Positions 35,563-43,832 are shown, counted from the stretch's first letter. The stretch: 64,000 bases of DNA from Streptomyces sp. NBC_01591 (GCF_035918155.1 NZ_CP109327.1:3844001-3908000); one strand, 5' to 3'. Notes: generated by a model not told the origin, from the letters alone. A program made the numbers and translations.

Positions 35563-37023
35563 TCAGTCCCACTCCTTGGTCACCCACTGGGCCGTGTCGT
35601 ACTGGTACATGTACTTCGGCCGCGCCTGGATGCTGCTGGTACGGAAGGGCTTCCCGCCGTCGTCGATGCGCAGCATCCCCGTCCGGCCGCCGCTGCTCCA
35701 CTCCAGGTCCAGGTACCAGCTGACGTCGTGCCCTTCGACGTGGACCTTGAGGTCGAACACCTCCACATCGGTGGAGGACACCTGGAACGGGAAGTCCTTC
35801 GGCGGCACCCGCACGTCCCCCTGCTGCCCCGCCACCGGGGTGAGGTTCGGCCGGCTGTCGTCGAGGTCGATGTCGAAGGACTGCGGAGTGATGCCGCTCC
35901 CGCAGCCCTCGCCCATCGAGTACGCCGACCACGCCAGCGGCGCCTTCCGGGACAGCGTCCGCACATGCAGTCCGTTCAGCACGACGGCCTGCCCCGACTT
36001 CCCCTGCACGGTGAGTTCGAGCTGCATGCTGCCGCCGTCCACCCCGCCGAGCGCCTTGGCCCAGCCCCGGGTGCCCTGCGGCGAGGGCGGCGGAGGCACG
36101 TCCTCCGGCTTCTGGTCCAGTACGTAGTGCTGGCCGCAGGGCTCTTCCCAGTTGTACGAGCTGATGGTGGCGCTCAGCGGCACGCCCCCGCTCTGCTGTC
36201 CGCCCGACCCGGCTCCCGTGCCGTGGCCACCGGACGTGGCGGAGGCGCCGCCGGACGGCGGGGACGAGACGGTCGCCGAGCCGGACGGTACGGGCTTGCC
36301 GGACTTCTTCGCCCCGCTGGGCGAGGCGGTGGGGCTCACGTCGCGGCCGGGCCGGGCGGGCACGGACCCGTCCGGGTCCTTACCGTCCACGGCGGCGGCG
36401 TTGCTGAGGTCGCCGGTGTCCTTGCCCGACAGATTGCTCACGACGATCGAGGTGGGCACGGTCAGCGCGACAACAGCCACGGCCGCGAGCAGCACGCGCG
36501 CCCGCGGGGAGGACAGGAACCGCTTGGGCCGGCTCGCGGCTCCGGTCACGATCGCGGGCTCGGGTTCGGGTTCGGGTTCGGGCGTGAGCTCGGACGCGTC
36601 GCCACCAGCCCCAGCCCCAGCCTCGGCCTCGGAGCCACTAACCGCCTCCGGACCCGAGTCGGAAACCATGTCCGAAACCGCATCCCGACCCGGCTCCGAA
36701 CCCGCATCCCGCACCGGCTCCGCAGTCGCGGGAACAGCGGCAGGAGCAGCGGCAGGAGCAGCCGCGGCAGGGCGCCGCCGGGCCGCATCCGCCACGATCC
36801 ACCGCCGGTGCAGCTCCACCAGCTCGTCCGGTCCGGCCCCGCACAACCGCGCCAGCCGTTCCACCGGGGCGTACTCGTTCGGCACCGCATCACCGTTGCA
36901 GTACCGGTGGAGCGTCGAAGTGCTGACGTGCAGTCTCCCGGCAAGAACCCCGTAACTGCGCCCCGAACGGTCCTTCAATTCCTTCAGCAGAGCCGCGAAT
37001 TCCCCGGCCTCCGGCGTCGCCAC
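35563..37023 (-). CDS. Membrane-anchored XRE-type protein with extracytoplasmic domain
   Basis: A 486-residue protein with a cytoplasmic helix-turn-helix (LKDRSGRSYGVLAGRLHVSTSTLHRYCNG, residues 15-45), an Ala/Pro/Glu-rich linker with a PEPEPEPEPA run, one membrane helix (RVLLAAVAVVALTVPTSIVV about residue 185), then a Ser/Gly/Pro linker and a C-terminal beta-rich domain of about 200 residues. It looks like a one-component signal transducer: a sensor outside and DNA-binding inside. The target is unknown; small membrane and lipoprotein genes are divergent from it. ATG at 37023. Confidence 0.85.
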   Translation of the reverse strand: MATPEAGEFAALLKELKDRSGRSYGVLAGRLHVSTSTLHRYCNGDAVPNEYAPVERLARLCGAGPDELVELHRRWIVADAARRRPAAAAPAAAPAAVPATAEPVRDAGSEPGRDAVSDMVSDSGPEAVSGSEAEAGAGAGGDASELTPEPEPEPEPAIVTGAASRPKRFLSSPRARVLLAAVAVVALTVPTSIVVSNLSGKDTGDLSNAAAVDGKDPDGSVPARPGRDVSPTASPSGAKKSGKPVPSGSATVSSPPSGGASATSGGHGTGAGSGGQQSGGVPLSATISSYNWEEPCGQHYVLDQKPEDVPPPPSPQGTRGWAKALGGVDGGSMQLELTVQGKSGQAVVLNGLHVRTLSRKAPLAWSAYSMGEGCGSGITPQSFDIDLDDSRPNLTPVAGQQGDVRVPPKDFPFQVSSTDVEVFDLKVHVEGHDVSWYLDLEWSSGGRTGMLRIDDGGKPFRTSSIQARPKYMYQYDTAQWVTKEWD

Positions 37024-37197
37024 TGCGGCGTTCCCCCTCCTGGTCCGTCCCGGAACACCGTTCCAGGGACGTGGAATCTGCCCAGGTCACAGTACGCGCA
37101 GGCATTCCAGCTTCCCCAATGGGCTGTTCGGCGTTGCGGCCGGAATCCACCGCCCCGCAATCTGTGAACACACCGCAGCGACCACCGGGACAACGCA

Positions 37198-37296
37198 GTG
37201 CGAATCCACTTCCGCATCGAGCTCATCGATGCCGTGGCCATCGGAGTGGTGATCGTGTCCACCGCGATCGTCATGGTCCTGATCTGCCACAACTGA
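37198..37296 (+). CDS. Possible 32-residue membrane peptide
   Basis: GTG at 37198 opens a 33-codon frame ending TGA at 37294-37296. The product VRIHFRIELIDAVAIGVVIV continues as STAIVMVLICHN, one amphipathic start and a clean membrane helix. GGGA lies seven bases upstream. It fills the otherwise empty 312-bp gap between the divergent XRE gene and the DUF4232 lipoprotein, 39 bp before the latter's start. Third positions are G/C-biased. Small membrane proteins of this sort are often missed. Confidence 0.45.
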   Translation: MRIHFRIELIDAVAIGVVIVSTAIVMVLICHN

Positions 37297-37335
37297 CCGA
37301 CCGACATCACCAGCACACACACGGGGAGTACCACC

Positions 37336-38067
37336 ATGCGCAACAACCGCATCCGCACCACCGCCCTTGCCGCGACCGCCCTCCTGGCCGCCCTCTCGCT
37401 CACCGCCTGCGGCGGCAACGACAGCGCGGACAACGGCAAGGCAGGCGCGGTGGCCCCGGCAGCGAGCACCACCGCCACCACCCCGGACACGGGCAAGGAC
37501 ACCAACGACGCCAAGGACGGCAAGGAGACCGGCAGCGGCACGGCCAATGCCCCCGCCGAGAACGTCTCCTCCACCTCCAAGGGCTCCACCGGCGGCAGCA
37601 AGAGCGGGAAGAGCAACACCGGCACCACCGGGAACAGCAGCAAGTCCCCCGTCACCTGCACCGGCGAGAACACCAAGGTCACCGTCACCAAGGTGAGCCG
37701 CCCCATCAACCACCTGCTGCTCACCGCGACCAACACGGGCTCCCGCCCCTGCTACGCGTACCACGCGCCGGCGCTCCGCTTCGACGACGCCCAGGCCGCC
37801 TTCCCGGTCCTCCGCGACAGCATCCCGCAGGCCGTGGTCACCCTTGCGCCGGGCCAGTCCGCCTACGCCTCGATCGGGCTCTCCGGTGAGCCGGACGGAC
37901 AGGACCTGCACAAGGGCACCCACCTCGGGGTGTACTTCACCGGCAAGAGCAACCAGGGCTCCACGGGCGCCCCCGCCGAACTGACGCTCCCCGCCGGCAC
38001 CTTCTGGGGCGACAACGGCTTCGTCACCTACTGGCAGAGCGAAATGGACGACGCCCTCATGTACTGA
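37336..38067 (+). CDS. DUF4232 lipoprotein
   Basis: A 243-residue lipoprotein: signal MRNNRIRTTALAATALLAAL, lipobox SLTACGG. A Thr/Ser/Asn/Lys-rich linker of about 70 residues leads to a DUF4232 domain: VTCTGENTKVTVTKVSRPIN, LLLTATNTGSRPCYAYHAPALRF, VTLAPGQSAYASIGL. The two Cys probably bridge. The family is common on actinobacterial surfaces and its function is unknown. ATG at 37336. Confidence 0.88.
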   Translation: MRNNRIRTTALAATALLAALSLTACGGNDSADNGKAGAVAPAASTTATTPDTGKDTNDAKDGKETGSGTANAPAENVSSTSKGSTGGSKSGKSNTGTTGNSSKSPVTCTGENTKVTVTKVSRPINHLLLTATNTGSRPCYAYHAPALRFDDAQAAFPVLRDSIPQAVVTLAPGQSAYASIGLSGEPDGQDLHKGTHLGVYFTGKSNQGSTGAPAELTLPAGTFWGDNGFVTYWQSEMDDALMY

Positions 38068-38136
38068 TCCGCCCCAACTCACCTTCCCCCACGGGCAGTC
38101 GATCGTAGAATCGGAGATCGAGCCCGAGGGGGAAAC

Positions 38137-38574
38137 GTGCGGATGGATGTCGGCAGCGCCTCGCCGTTCTCGGCCACCAGCTGCTCGGAGCACACCGACT
38201 TCGTGATCGACGCGCCCCTGAGCCTCGCTCTGCTGGAGGGCACCCCGGCGAGCGGCGAGGGCTACGCCTGCATGCGCAACCTGAAGCCCCCGCACCCCGG
38301 CGACAAGGGCGGGGGCGGTGGCCCCCGGATCGAGGTCGGCGACTGCGTGGACAGCGGAGGGAAATCCGGCGACCCGGTCGTGGAGGCCGCCTGCCGGACC
38401 AAGGGCAAGAAGAACGGCGCGACCCACAGGATCACGAAGATCCTCGAAGACACCTACACGGGCGGCTTCAGCGACCCGTGCGAGGGCGAGGCCGACGCGG
38501 TCTTCACGGAGAACCCGATCTTCGACACCGACCACGGCCCCGACGACCGCGTCCTCTGCGGCAAGGAACTCTAG
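38137..38574 (+). CDS. Hypothetical protein with Cys pairs
   Basis: A 145-residue protein from a GTG at 38137 with GAGGGGG upstream. Six Cys are spread along it (SATSCSEH, GYACMRN, GDCVDSG, AACRTKG, DPCEGEAD, LCGKEL), suggesting an oxidised extracytoplasmic protein, yet no signal peptide is visible at this start. It could be the outer domain of a larger protein that lost its export signal, or a protein exported by another route. It shows no membrane helix. The following membrane protein starts 26 bp later. Confidence 0.65.
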   Translation: MRMDVGSASPFSATSCSEHTDFVIDAPLSLALLEGTPASGEGYACMRNLKPPHPGDKGGGGGPRIEVGDCVDSGGKSGDPVVEAACRTKGKKNGATHRITKILEDTYTGGFSDPCEGEADAVFTENPIFDTDHGPDDRVLCGKEL

Positions 38575-38600
38575 GCGGTACGGGGAACGAGGAGGCCGTC

Positions 38601-39074
38601 GTGCGCGAGGCGAACGAGCAGCACCACCGGCCCCGGCCGGCCCGCTCGAAAGCTCTGGTCACCGTGCTGCCCGCCCTCGCCCTGGCAGCCTTCCTGCCGC
38701 TCCTCGTCGCACTGTGGGTCGGCGACGGCGTGCAGAAACTGCTCACCGGCGACCCCGCCACCGTCCACAGCGTCACGCAATGCGTGGAGGGCGGCGGGCA
38801 GTTGCCCGCCGCCCACTGCTACGGAACGTGGAAGTTCGCGGACGGCCGCACGGCCTCCGGCGAGATCACCGGCGCCGAGGTGGCCGCCGGTGACACGATC
38901 TTCGCGGGCGACGGCTGGGCGTACGACTCCACGTCCCCGCTCCACTGGCGGATCTGGACCCCGGTCACGCTCTTCATCGCCGGAGCCGCCGCCCTGACGG
39001 CCTCCTGGCTGAACTACCGCAGATCCCGCGACGCCCCGGCCCCCGGCACGGCGACGCGCACCTGCGGCCTGTAG
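38601..39074 (+). CDS. Two-helix membrane protein
   Basis: A 157-residue protein from a GTG at 38601 with GAGGAGG upstream. Helix 1 is about residues 19-40 (LVTVLPALALAAFLPLLVAL) and helix 2 about residues 118-138 (IWTPVTLFIAGAAALTASWL), with a 75-residue outer loop having two Cys (TQCVEGGGQLPAAHCYGTW) and the strand-rich KFADGRTASGEITGAEVA. This pattern matches many Streptomyces DUF3592-like proteins. Function unknown. Confidence 0.75.
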   Translation: MREANEQHHRPRPARSKALVTVLPALALAAFLPLLVALWVGDGVQKLLTGDPATVHSVTQCVEGGGQLPAAHCYGTWKFADGRTASGEITGAEVAAGDTIFAGDGWAYDSTSPLHWRIWTPVTLFIAGAAALTASWLNYRRSRDAPAPGTATRTCGL

Positions 39075-39129
39075 ACACGGGGCCGGCCCGCAGGGCCTGC
39101 CGGACCTGCGCGGTTGCTGTGTTCCGGGG

Positions 39130-39942
39130 CTATGCGAGGGCTGCTGCGAGCGCGGAGTGGGGCGCACGTCCCAGTAGTTGGCGCAGGTCACCGCCGGTGC
39201 GGGACATGAATCCGGCGGCGATGGCGGAGTAGGTGCCCACCAGCATCGGCACCTGGAAAGGCTCGGCGCCGGAAGCGGCAATACGGGTGCGGGCCTGGGC
39301 TAGGGTCTCCGGTGCGTAGGTGACGTGCGGGCCGTGCGCATGGGCCAGATCGGCGCCGCCGATGGCCTGCTCGCCAACGAGTTCATAGATGCGCCGCGCA
39401 TGAGCGGGCGCCTCCACCGTCACACGTGTCGCGGCGTCGGCCAGATCCGCCCGTGCGACGGCGGCCAGGCGGCCCTCGCCGAGCGGGGCAGTGATCCGCC
39501 CGTCGGCCGACGGCGCCGCGAGGCCGCCCAGCAACTCCGCGTACAGGCCATTGCGCAGGATCGTCCAGTCCATGGTGCTGTCCTGGAGCCGACGCTCGGT
39601 CCAGCGGTGCGGCAGCGCGTAGGGGAGGTGATCGCCGTCGGCGGTCAGGCTCGTATAGACGACATGCCCCACGCCGGCCTTCTCTGCGGCGTCGATGGCG
39701 GCGCCGTGCCGGGCCATGACGGTGTCGTCCTCGCCGTAGCCCGCGGAGATCAGCAGCAGCACATCCACACCCTCGAAGCCCCCGGCGAGGGTGGCGGGCT
39801 CGTCGAAGTCGATGCGGCGAACCGGCAGCGGGGTCTTGAGCTGTCGAGGGTCGCGCGTTCCAAGGACGGTGTCGTTGCGGCTGGCCAGCCGCTCGACGAC
39901 CAACGCGCCCAGGGCGCCGGTGGCGCCAGTAACCAGGATCAT
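39130..39942 (-). CDS. NmrA/SDR-a5-like NAD(P)-binding protein
   Basis: A 270-residue atypical SDR: ILVTGATGALGALVVERLASR, TRDPRQLKTPLPVRRIDFDE, GVDVLLLISAGY, HVVYTSLTADGDHLPYA, DWTILRNGLYAEL. This is the quinone oxidoreductase 2 / NmrA-like set. It is divergent from an HxlR regulator, the usual arrangement for quinone- or aldehyde-responsive HxlR pairs, so a detoxifying quinone reductase is likely. ATG at 39942. Confidence 0.9.
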   Translation of the reverse strand: MILVTGATGALGALVVERLASRNDTVLGTRDPRQLKTPLPVRRIDFDEPATLAGGFEGVDVLLLISAGYGEDDTVMARHGAAIDAAEKAGVGHVVYTSLTADGDHLPYALPHRWTERRLQDSTMDWTILRNGLYAELLGGLAAPSADGRITAPLGEGRLAAVARADLADAATRVTVEAPAHARRIYELVGEQAIGGADLAHAHGPHVTYAPETLAQARTRIAASGAEPFQVPMLVGTYSAIAAGFMSRTGGDLRQLLGRAPHSALAAALA

Positions 39943-39997
39943 CAGGGTCTTCCCGTTCCGGTAGGTTCTCTTCGGTAACCGGGATCATCCTGCGGTT

Positions 39998-40015
39998 TTA
40001 CGCTGGGGAACGTAA
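39998..40015. promoter_or_regulatory. Candidate HxlR operator
   Basis: TTACGCTGGGGAACGTAA has 5-bp inverted arms with an 8-base centre, in the 85-bp divergent gap. It overlaps the edge of the HxlR ribosome site (AAGGAGG at 40014-40020), where binding would block HxlR expression. Confidence 0.5.
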
Positions 40016-40027
40016 GGAGGCACTTCC

Positions 40028-40441
40028 ATGTCAGTGGGGCACACCGGGGTAACCACCGAGCCCGTCGTCAGTTGCGGTGATGAGCACGAGGAGTGCGGGA
40101 TCCGCGAGGTGCTCGACCGGATCGGCGACAAATGGTCGGTCCTGGTCGTCGTCGAACTGGCCCAGGGCATCCGCCGCTTCCGGCAGCTGCAGCGTGCCAT
40201 ACCCGGTATCTCACAGCGGATGCTGACGCTCACCGTGCGCCGGCTGGAACGCGACGGCCTGATCACCCGGACCGTGCACCCCACAGTGCCCCCGCAGGTC
40301 GAGTACGAGCTCACGACGATGGGCCACAGCCTCACGCATCTGGTCAAGGCCCTCGCGGACTGGTCGGCAGAACACCGCGACGCCATCGCGCAAGCACGCC
40401 AAGAATGGGATGCCGAACATCCCGACTCCGGAATCCGGTGA
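40028..40441 (+). CDS. HxlR family regulator
   Basis: A 137-residue winged-helix regulator. HxlR hallmarks: the N-terminal redox-type Cys ([22 protein letters not shown]), [31 protein letters not shown] and [14 protein letters not shown]. Two Cys precede the DNA-binding region, so thiol sensing of quinones or aldehydes is possible. ATG at 40028 with AAGGAGG upstream. Divergent from the NmrA-like gene it probably controls. Confidence 0.93.
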   Translation: MSVGHTGVTTEPVVSCGDEHEECGIREVLDRIGDKWSVLVVVELAQGIRRFRQLQRAIPGISQRMLTLTVRRLERDGLITRTVHPTVPPQVEYELTTMGHSLTHLVKALADWSAEHRDAIAQARQEWDAEHPDSGIR

Positions 40442-40484
40442 GCAAGCGGGCCCCACCACCCTGCCGACTACGACCGGGACAGCA

Positions 40485-40555
40485 CTAGGGCCTGTCCGGC
40501 GGATCATGGCCGGGGTCGCGGTCTGTCCGACCCTGATCCGCCGGACAGGCCCTAG
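40485..40555. repeat. 22-bp perfect inverted repeat (MITE-like palindrome)
   Basis: 40485-40506 and 40534-40555 are exact reverse complements over 22 bp, with a 27-base spacer that contains its own GGGTCG/CGACCC stem. The arms begin CTAGGGCCTGTCCGGCGGAT. I remember this as a recurrent Streptomyces intergenic repeat. It ends 10 bp before the next start codon, so it may also act as a terminator for hxlR. Confidence 0.85.
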
Positions 40556-40565
40556 CATCGGCCGC

Positions 40566-41369
40566 ATGGCGATGTTCGTGCACCTGACACCCTCGGCTAA
40601 CGCGGCACGCGTCCGCCGCTCCGGAATACGGGCCATCAGCCACGGCCGCGACGCATCACTGCCACGGGGCCTCTACTGTTTCCCCGTCCTCCCCTCGTAC
40701 ACCCTCACCCACCAGTGGCTGCGCGAGCTGTCCAGGCGCAGCGGCCCGCGCGGGCTCGTCGCCGTGCACATCCGCCTGCCGGACGACGAACCCGTCACCG
40801 TGGGCCGCTACCACCGCGACCCCGCGGCCGTCACGGCCGCCGAAGCCGTACGCCGTGTCGCCGCCCTGCCCGACCCACGCGGCTGGGAAGTGTTCGTCCC
40901 CCGGGCTGTCACCAGGCGCGAAGTGCACCGCATCCGCGCGGTCAGCCAGGTCACCGGCTGGCGGTACTTCCCCGACTCGAACGGCAAGACGCCCTGCACC
41001 TGCTTCGGCTGCCGGGTGCGCGGCGAATACGGCTCGCAGCGCCTGCGGCAACGCCGACCGCACCCGCTCGACGGCCCTCCCCCCGCCGCCCCGGTCCTCA
41101 TGCGCCAGATCGCCGCGGCGGGCAGCCCCGGCGACCCCGAAAAGCTCATCCAGACCCTTCACTGGTTCGGAATGCGCCGACGCGGACCGGTCGACCAACT
41201 GGCCCACCTCGCGGACCATCCGGACCCGAGGGTCCGCAGGGCCCTCGTATGGGCCGTCGAAAAGTGGTCGTCCCGTGGCGTCACGGAACTCCTCCACCGC
41301 CTGGCCCAGGACCCGGACGCGAACGTCCGGGAGGCCGTCGAGTTCAACGCACCCGATCCCCAGTCCTGA
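40566..41369 (+). CDS. HEAT-repeat-like hypothetical protein
   Basis: A 267-residue protein. Residues 1-190 are a basic, Arg/Pro-rich domain with a CTCFGCRVRGEYG segment that may be a small metal site. Residues 190-265 contain two HEAT-like helix pairs (LAHLADHPDPRVRRALVWAVEKW, LHRLAQDPDANVREAVEFNAP). Function unknown; HEAT repeats usually bind protein or nucleic acid. ATG at 40566, with a second in-frame ATG two codons on. It is followed by the XRE/DUF397 pair. Confidence 0.72.
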   Translation: MAMFVHLTPSANAARVRRSGIRAISHGRDASLPRGLYCFPVLPSYTLTHQWLRELSRRSGPRGLVAVHIRLPDDEPVTVGRYHRDPAAVTAAEAVRRVAALPDPRGWEVFVPRAVTRREVHRIRAVSQVTGWRYFPDSNGKTPCTCFGCRVRGEYGSQRLRQRRPHPLDGPPPAAPVLMRQIAAAGSPGDPEKLIQTLHWFGMRRRGPVDQLAHLADHPDPRVRRALVWAVEKWSSRGVTELLHRLAQDPDANVREAVEFNAPDPQS

Positions 41370-41380
41370 CCGAACTCGAA

Positions 41381-41403
41381 CCCGTACAGATTTCTTGTAC
41401 GGG
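41381..41403. promoter_or_regulatory. Palindrome before the XRE/DUF397 operon
   Basis: CCCGTACA (41381-41388) and TGTACGGG (41396-41403) are inverted 8-bp arms with a 7-base AT-rich centre, 44 bp before the XRE start. It is a candidate autoregulatory operator or a hairpin ending the HEAT-like gene. Confidence 0.55.
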
Positions 41404-41447
41404 TCGTGCGCGCGTGACGCGGGCGCGCAGGTGGAAGTTCGCACGGT

Positions 41448-42272
41448 ATGCACCCCGGAAAGCGGAAGCGCAAGAACGCGTCGGCAATGAAACTCGTGGG
41501 CAAACTGGTCGCCGTCTTCCGCAGGGCGGCCGGCCTGACCCAGACCCAACTCGCGGACTTGGCGGGCCACCAGGTGGAGACGATCGCCTCCATCGAACAG
41601 GGCAGACGCGCTCTACTGCCCGACCTGGCCGCCAAGTTGGACGAACTGCTGGACACCAAGGGCGCGTTGACGGAAGCAGTGGCGCACATGCCCGAGGTCG
41701 ATCTGATCCCGGCGTGGGCGGAGGAGTACCTGGAGCTGGAGCGGGATGCTCTGGCGCTGTCCTGGTACGACAACCAGGTCGTACCCGGTCTCCTCCAGAC
41801 GGACCGCTACGCCCAGGCGGTGTTCCGCAACCGGGTCCCGGTCTTCAGCGAGGAAAAGGTGGCGCTCCAGACGGAGGCCCGTCTGGAACGCCAGGAGATC
41901 CTTCATCGGACGTCGCCCCCGACCATCAGCTTCGTCGTCTGGGAACCGGTCCTGATGCTCCAACTCCTCGACGACGAAGGCCATGCGGAGCAGCTGAACC
42001 ACCTGCGGGCCTGCGCCGCACTCCCCGGCATCTGCCTCCAGGTTCTGTCACTGAACCACCGCACCCATGCCGGGCTGAACGGCCCCTTCACCCTGCTGGA
42101 GACGCCGGACTTCCAGCGCGTTGCCTACTCCGAGACACAACGCGGCAGCCTGCTCGTCTCCGACCCCGACGAGGTCAGCATCCTCGCCCAGAAATATGCG
42201 ATGCTGCGAGCCCAGGCCCTCAGCCCCGAAGACACGGTGGGCCTGTTGGACCGTCTGCTGGGAGAGCAATGA
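41448..42272 (+). CDS. XRE family regulator (DUF5753 type)
   Basis: A 274-residue regulator of the large Streptomyces group paired with DUF397 proteins. The HTH is AMKLVGKLVAVFRRAAGLTQ followed by TQLADLAGHQVETIASIEQG; the long C-terminal DUF5753 domain includes YLELERDALALSWYDNQVVPGLLQTDRYAQAV and ETQRGSLLVSDPDEV. The ATG at 41448 gives the usual N-terminal tail (MHPGKRKRKNASAMK). Its stop overlaps the DUF397 start by 4 bp. Relatives regulate development or antibiotic genes; this one's target is unknown. Confidence 0.92.
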   Translation: MHPGKRKRKNASAMKLVGKLVAVFRRAAGLTQTQLADLAGHQVETIASIEQGRRALLPDLAAKLDELLDTKGALTEAVAHMPEVDLIPAWAEEYLELERDALALSWYDNQVVPGLLQTDRYAQAVFRNRVPVFSEEKVALQTEARLERQEILHRTSPPTISFVVWEPVLMLQLLDDEGHAEQLNHLRACAALPGICLQVLSLNHRTHAGLNGPFTLLETPDFQRVAYSETQRGSLLVSDPDEVSILAQKYAMLRAQALSPEDTVGLLDRLLGEQ

Positions 42273-42520
42273 GCACTGCACATAAGTGGTTCAAGTCCAG
42301 CTACAGCGGTGACGAGGGCGGGCAGTGCCTCGAAGTCGCCTACGACTGGCAGAAGTCGAGCTACAGCGGCAGCGAGGGCGGCGCCTGCGTCGAGGTCGCC
42401 GCCCACCCCGCCGCCATCCACATCCGCGACTCCAAGAACCCCGACGGCCCCATCCTCACCGTCGCCCCCACCACCTGGACGGCCTTCGCCGGCTTCGCCG
42501 CCGACCGGCGACTCGTCTGA
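42269..42520 (+). CDS. DUF397 protein with duplicated N-terminal motif
   Basis: An 83-residue DUF397 protein, starting at an ATG that overlaps the XRE stop (ATGA). The signature WFKSSYSGDEGGQCLEVA is repeated at once as WQKSSYSGSEGGACVEVA, then the normal HIRDSKNPDGPILTVAPTTW continues. Most DUF397 proteins have a single copy of that strand, so an internal duplication has occurred. DUF397 partners act with the upstream XRE protein, possibly as antagonists (an inferred toxin-antitoxin-like or anti-activator role). Confidence 0.9.
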   Translation: MSTAHKWFKSSYSGDEGGQCLEVAYDWQKSSYSGSEGGACVEVAAHPAAIHIRDSKNPDGPILTVAPTTWTAFAGFAADRRLV

Positions 42521-42550
42521 GCCCACGTCCCCGGGAGGAATACCACCGCC

Positions 42551-43213
42551 ATGGCTGTCATCCACCGCACCACCCTGACGCCCACCAAGCTGGAACTCCT
42601 CACCTCCTGGCTGCCCGCACAGCCCTGGTACCGAGGCAAGGGGCAGCAGCCCGAGCTGGCCAGGACCGGCGGGTTCCGGCTCGACGACCCGAAGGGCGAG
42701 GTGGGGATCGAGTTCATGGCGGTCACCGACACCTCGGGGGACCAACCGGTCACGTACCAGGTGCCGTTCAGCTACCGCGGCGCACCGCTCGCGGGCGCCG
42801 ACTCGGCGCTCATCGGCACGACCGAGCACGGGGTGCTGGGGCAGCGGTGGGTGTACGACGGAACGCGTGACCCGGTCCTCGTCGCCCAGCTGTTCGCGCT
42901 CGTCGCAGGCGAGGCCGTGCCGCAGATGCAGAGCACGAGCGACACCCCGGACCCGTCCGTCACCGCCCGGTTCGACGAGTCGGACGTCAAGGCGGAGATC
43001 TCGTCCACGACCGCCACCGACGACCCGGACGGCACGGACGTCCTGGTCACGACAGCACCCGACGGACACCGACTGGCCCTTCGTATCAACCGGGTGCTCC
43101 GGCCCGGCCAGGAGACCGGCGCGAAGGCGCTCGGCGACGTCACCGCGGACGCGCCGCTGCCGGACGGCACCACGGCGCGCACCGCGTTCGTCGTCGTCCA
43201 CGCACACCCGTAA
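42551..43213 (+). CDS. Stand-alone maltokinase N-cap-like protein
   Basis: A 220-residue protein resembling the N-terminal cap domain of maltokinase (Mak/Pep2). LLTSWLPAQPWYRGKGQQPE matches the start of Mak, but the kinase lobes are absent: there is no Brenner or DFG-like motif in the 220 residues. In Mak the cap works with the kinase that phosphorylates maltose in trehalose-to-glucan metabolism. Alone it may bind sugar or another protein. ATG at 42551 with GGGAGGA upstream. A hairpin at 43220-43250 follows. Confidence 0.82.
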   Translation: MAVIHRTTLTPTKLELLTSWLPAQPWYRGKGQQPELARTGGFRLDDPKGEVGIEFMAVTDTSGDQPVTYQVPFSYRGAPLAGADSALIGTTEHGVLGQRWVYDGTRDPVLVAQLFALVAGEAVPQMQSTSDTPDPSVTARFDESDVKAEISSTTATDDPDGTDVLVTTAPDGHRLALRINRVLRPGQETGAKALGDVTADAPLPDGTTARTAFVVVHAHP

Positions 43214-43219
43214 CCGGAC

Positions 43220-43250
43220 CGTGGCGCCCGGCTCACGACCGGGCGCCACG
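43220..43250 (+). terminator. Hairpin terminator
   Basis: CGTGGCGCCCGG (43220-43231) pairs with CCGGGCGCCACG (43239-43250), a 12-bp stem with 7-base loop, 7 bp after the stop of the N-cap gene. Confidence 0.78.
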
Positions 43251-43391
43251 CTCAACGGCTGACGGGGCTGACGACTTCCCCGAGCTGGCGAAACCGGCCG
43301 GACGGAGAGGTCGCGAACTCACCTGGGAACACACCGGGTCACTCGCTCGCCGCGCGCTCCGCCCCTCCCGCCCGGCCTTCGCTTCACATCT

Positions 43392-43832
43392 CTACTTGAT
43401 CCATGATTCAACGGATTCGACACTGAACGCGGGCACCCCGAGAAAGAGGTTCGACGGGGGGCGGCCGACGGTCGCGACGTTCACGACCGTCATCTCGACC
43501 CGTCGACGCCCGCTGGACGTGTCCTGCCAGCGCAGCCACCGCCCGGCCCCCAGCCGACGGGCGGGAGGGGCGGAGGCCCGCCGGTTGCGGTCCGCGAAGA
43601 CGCGCCCGCCGTCGGCCTCCATCGCGATCCTCACCGGCGTTTCGCTCTCCAGCGGGCGAAGACCGTCGAATGCCCGGAATCGCGGAACGAACCCGTCCCG
43701 CTCGTCACAGTCCACACGATGCACGAAGGGCCCGGAGACACCCTCGGGCAGCAGGAACCCCTTCGGCACCCGACTTCGAAGCCGGGCACCCTCACCGCCA
43801 CGGGACGCCACCGACCACCGCACAACGATCAT
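43392..43832 (-). CDS. Hypothetical protein
   Basis: A 146-residue protein if started at the ATG at 43832 (MIVVRWSVASRGGEG). The frame is open further upstream, but that part overlaps the DUF4253 gene on the other strand. Strand-rich sequence with many Arg and Val (VPKGFLLPEGVSGPFVHRVD, FVPRFRAFDGLRPLESE, RRVEMTVVNVATVG) and no membrane segment. Third positions favour G/C on this strand and not clearly on the other. No family recognised. It may be an ordinary small cytoplasmic protein or a remnant; weaker than its neighbours. Confidence 0.5.
   Translation of the reverse strand: MIVVRWSVASRGGEGARLRSRVPKGFLLPEGVSGPFVHRVDCDERDGFVPRFRAFDGLRPLESETPVRIAMEADGGRVFADRNRRASAPPARRLGAGRWLRWQDTSSGRRRVEMTVVNVATVGRPPSNLFLGVPAFSVESVESWIK

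Noticed and set aside
36551..36590. Short TTCGGG tandem run inside the membrane XRE gene
   Set aside because: It encodes the PEPEPEPE linker in frame; explained by the protein sequence rather than a separate repeat element.
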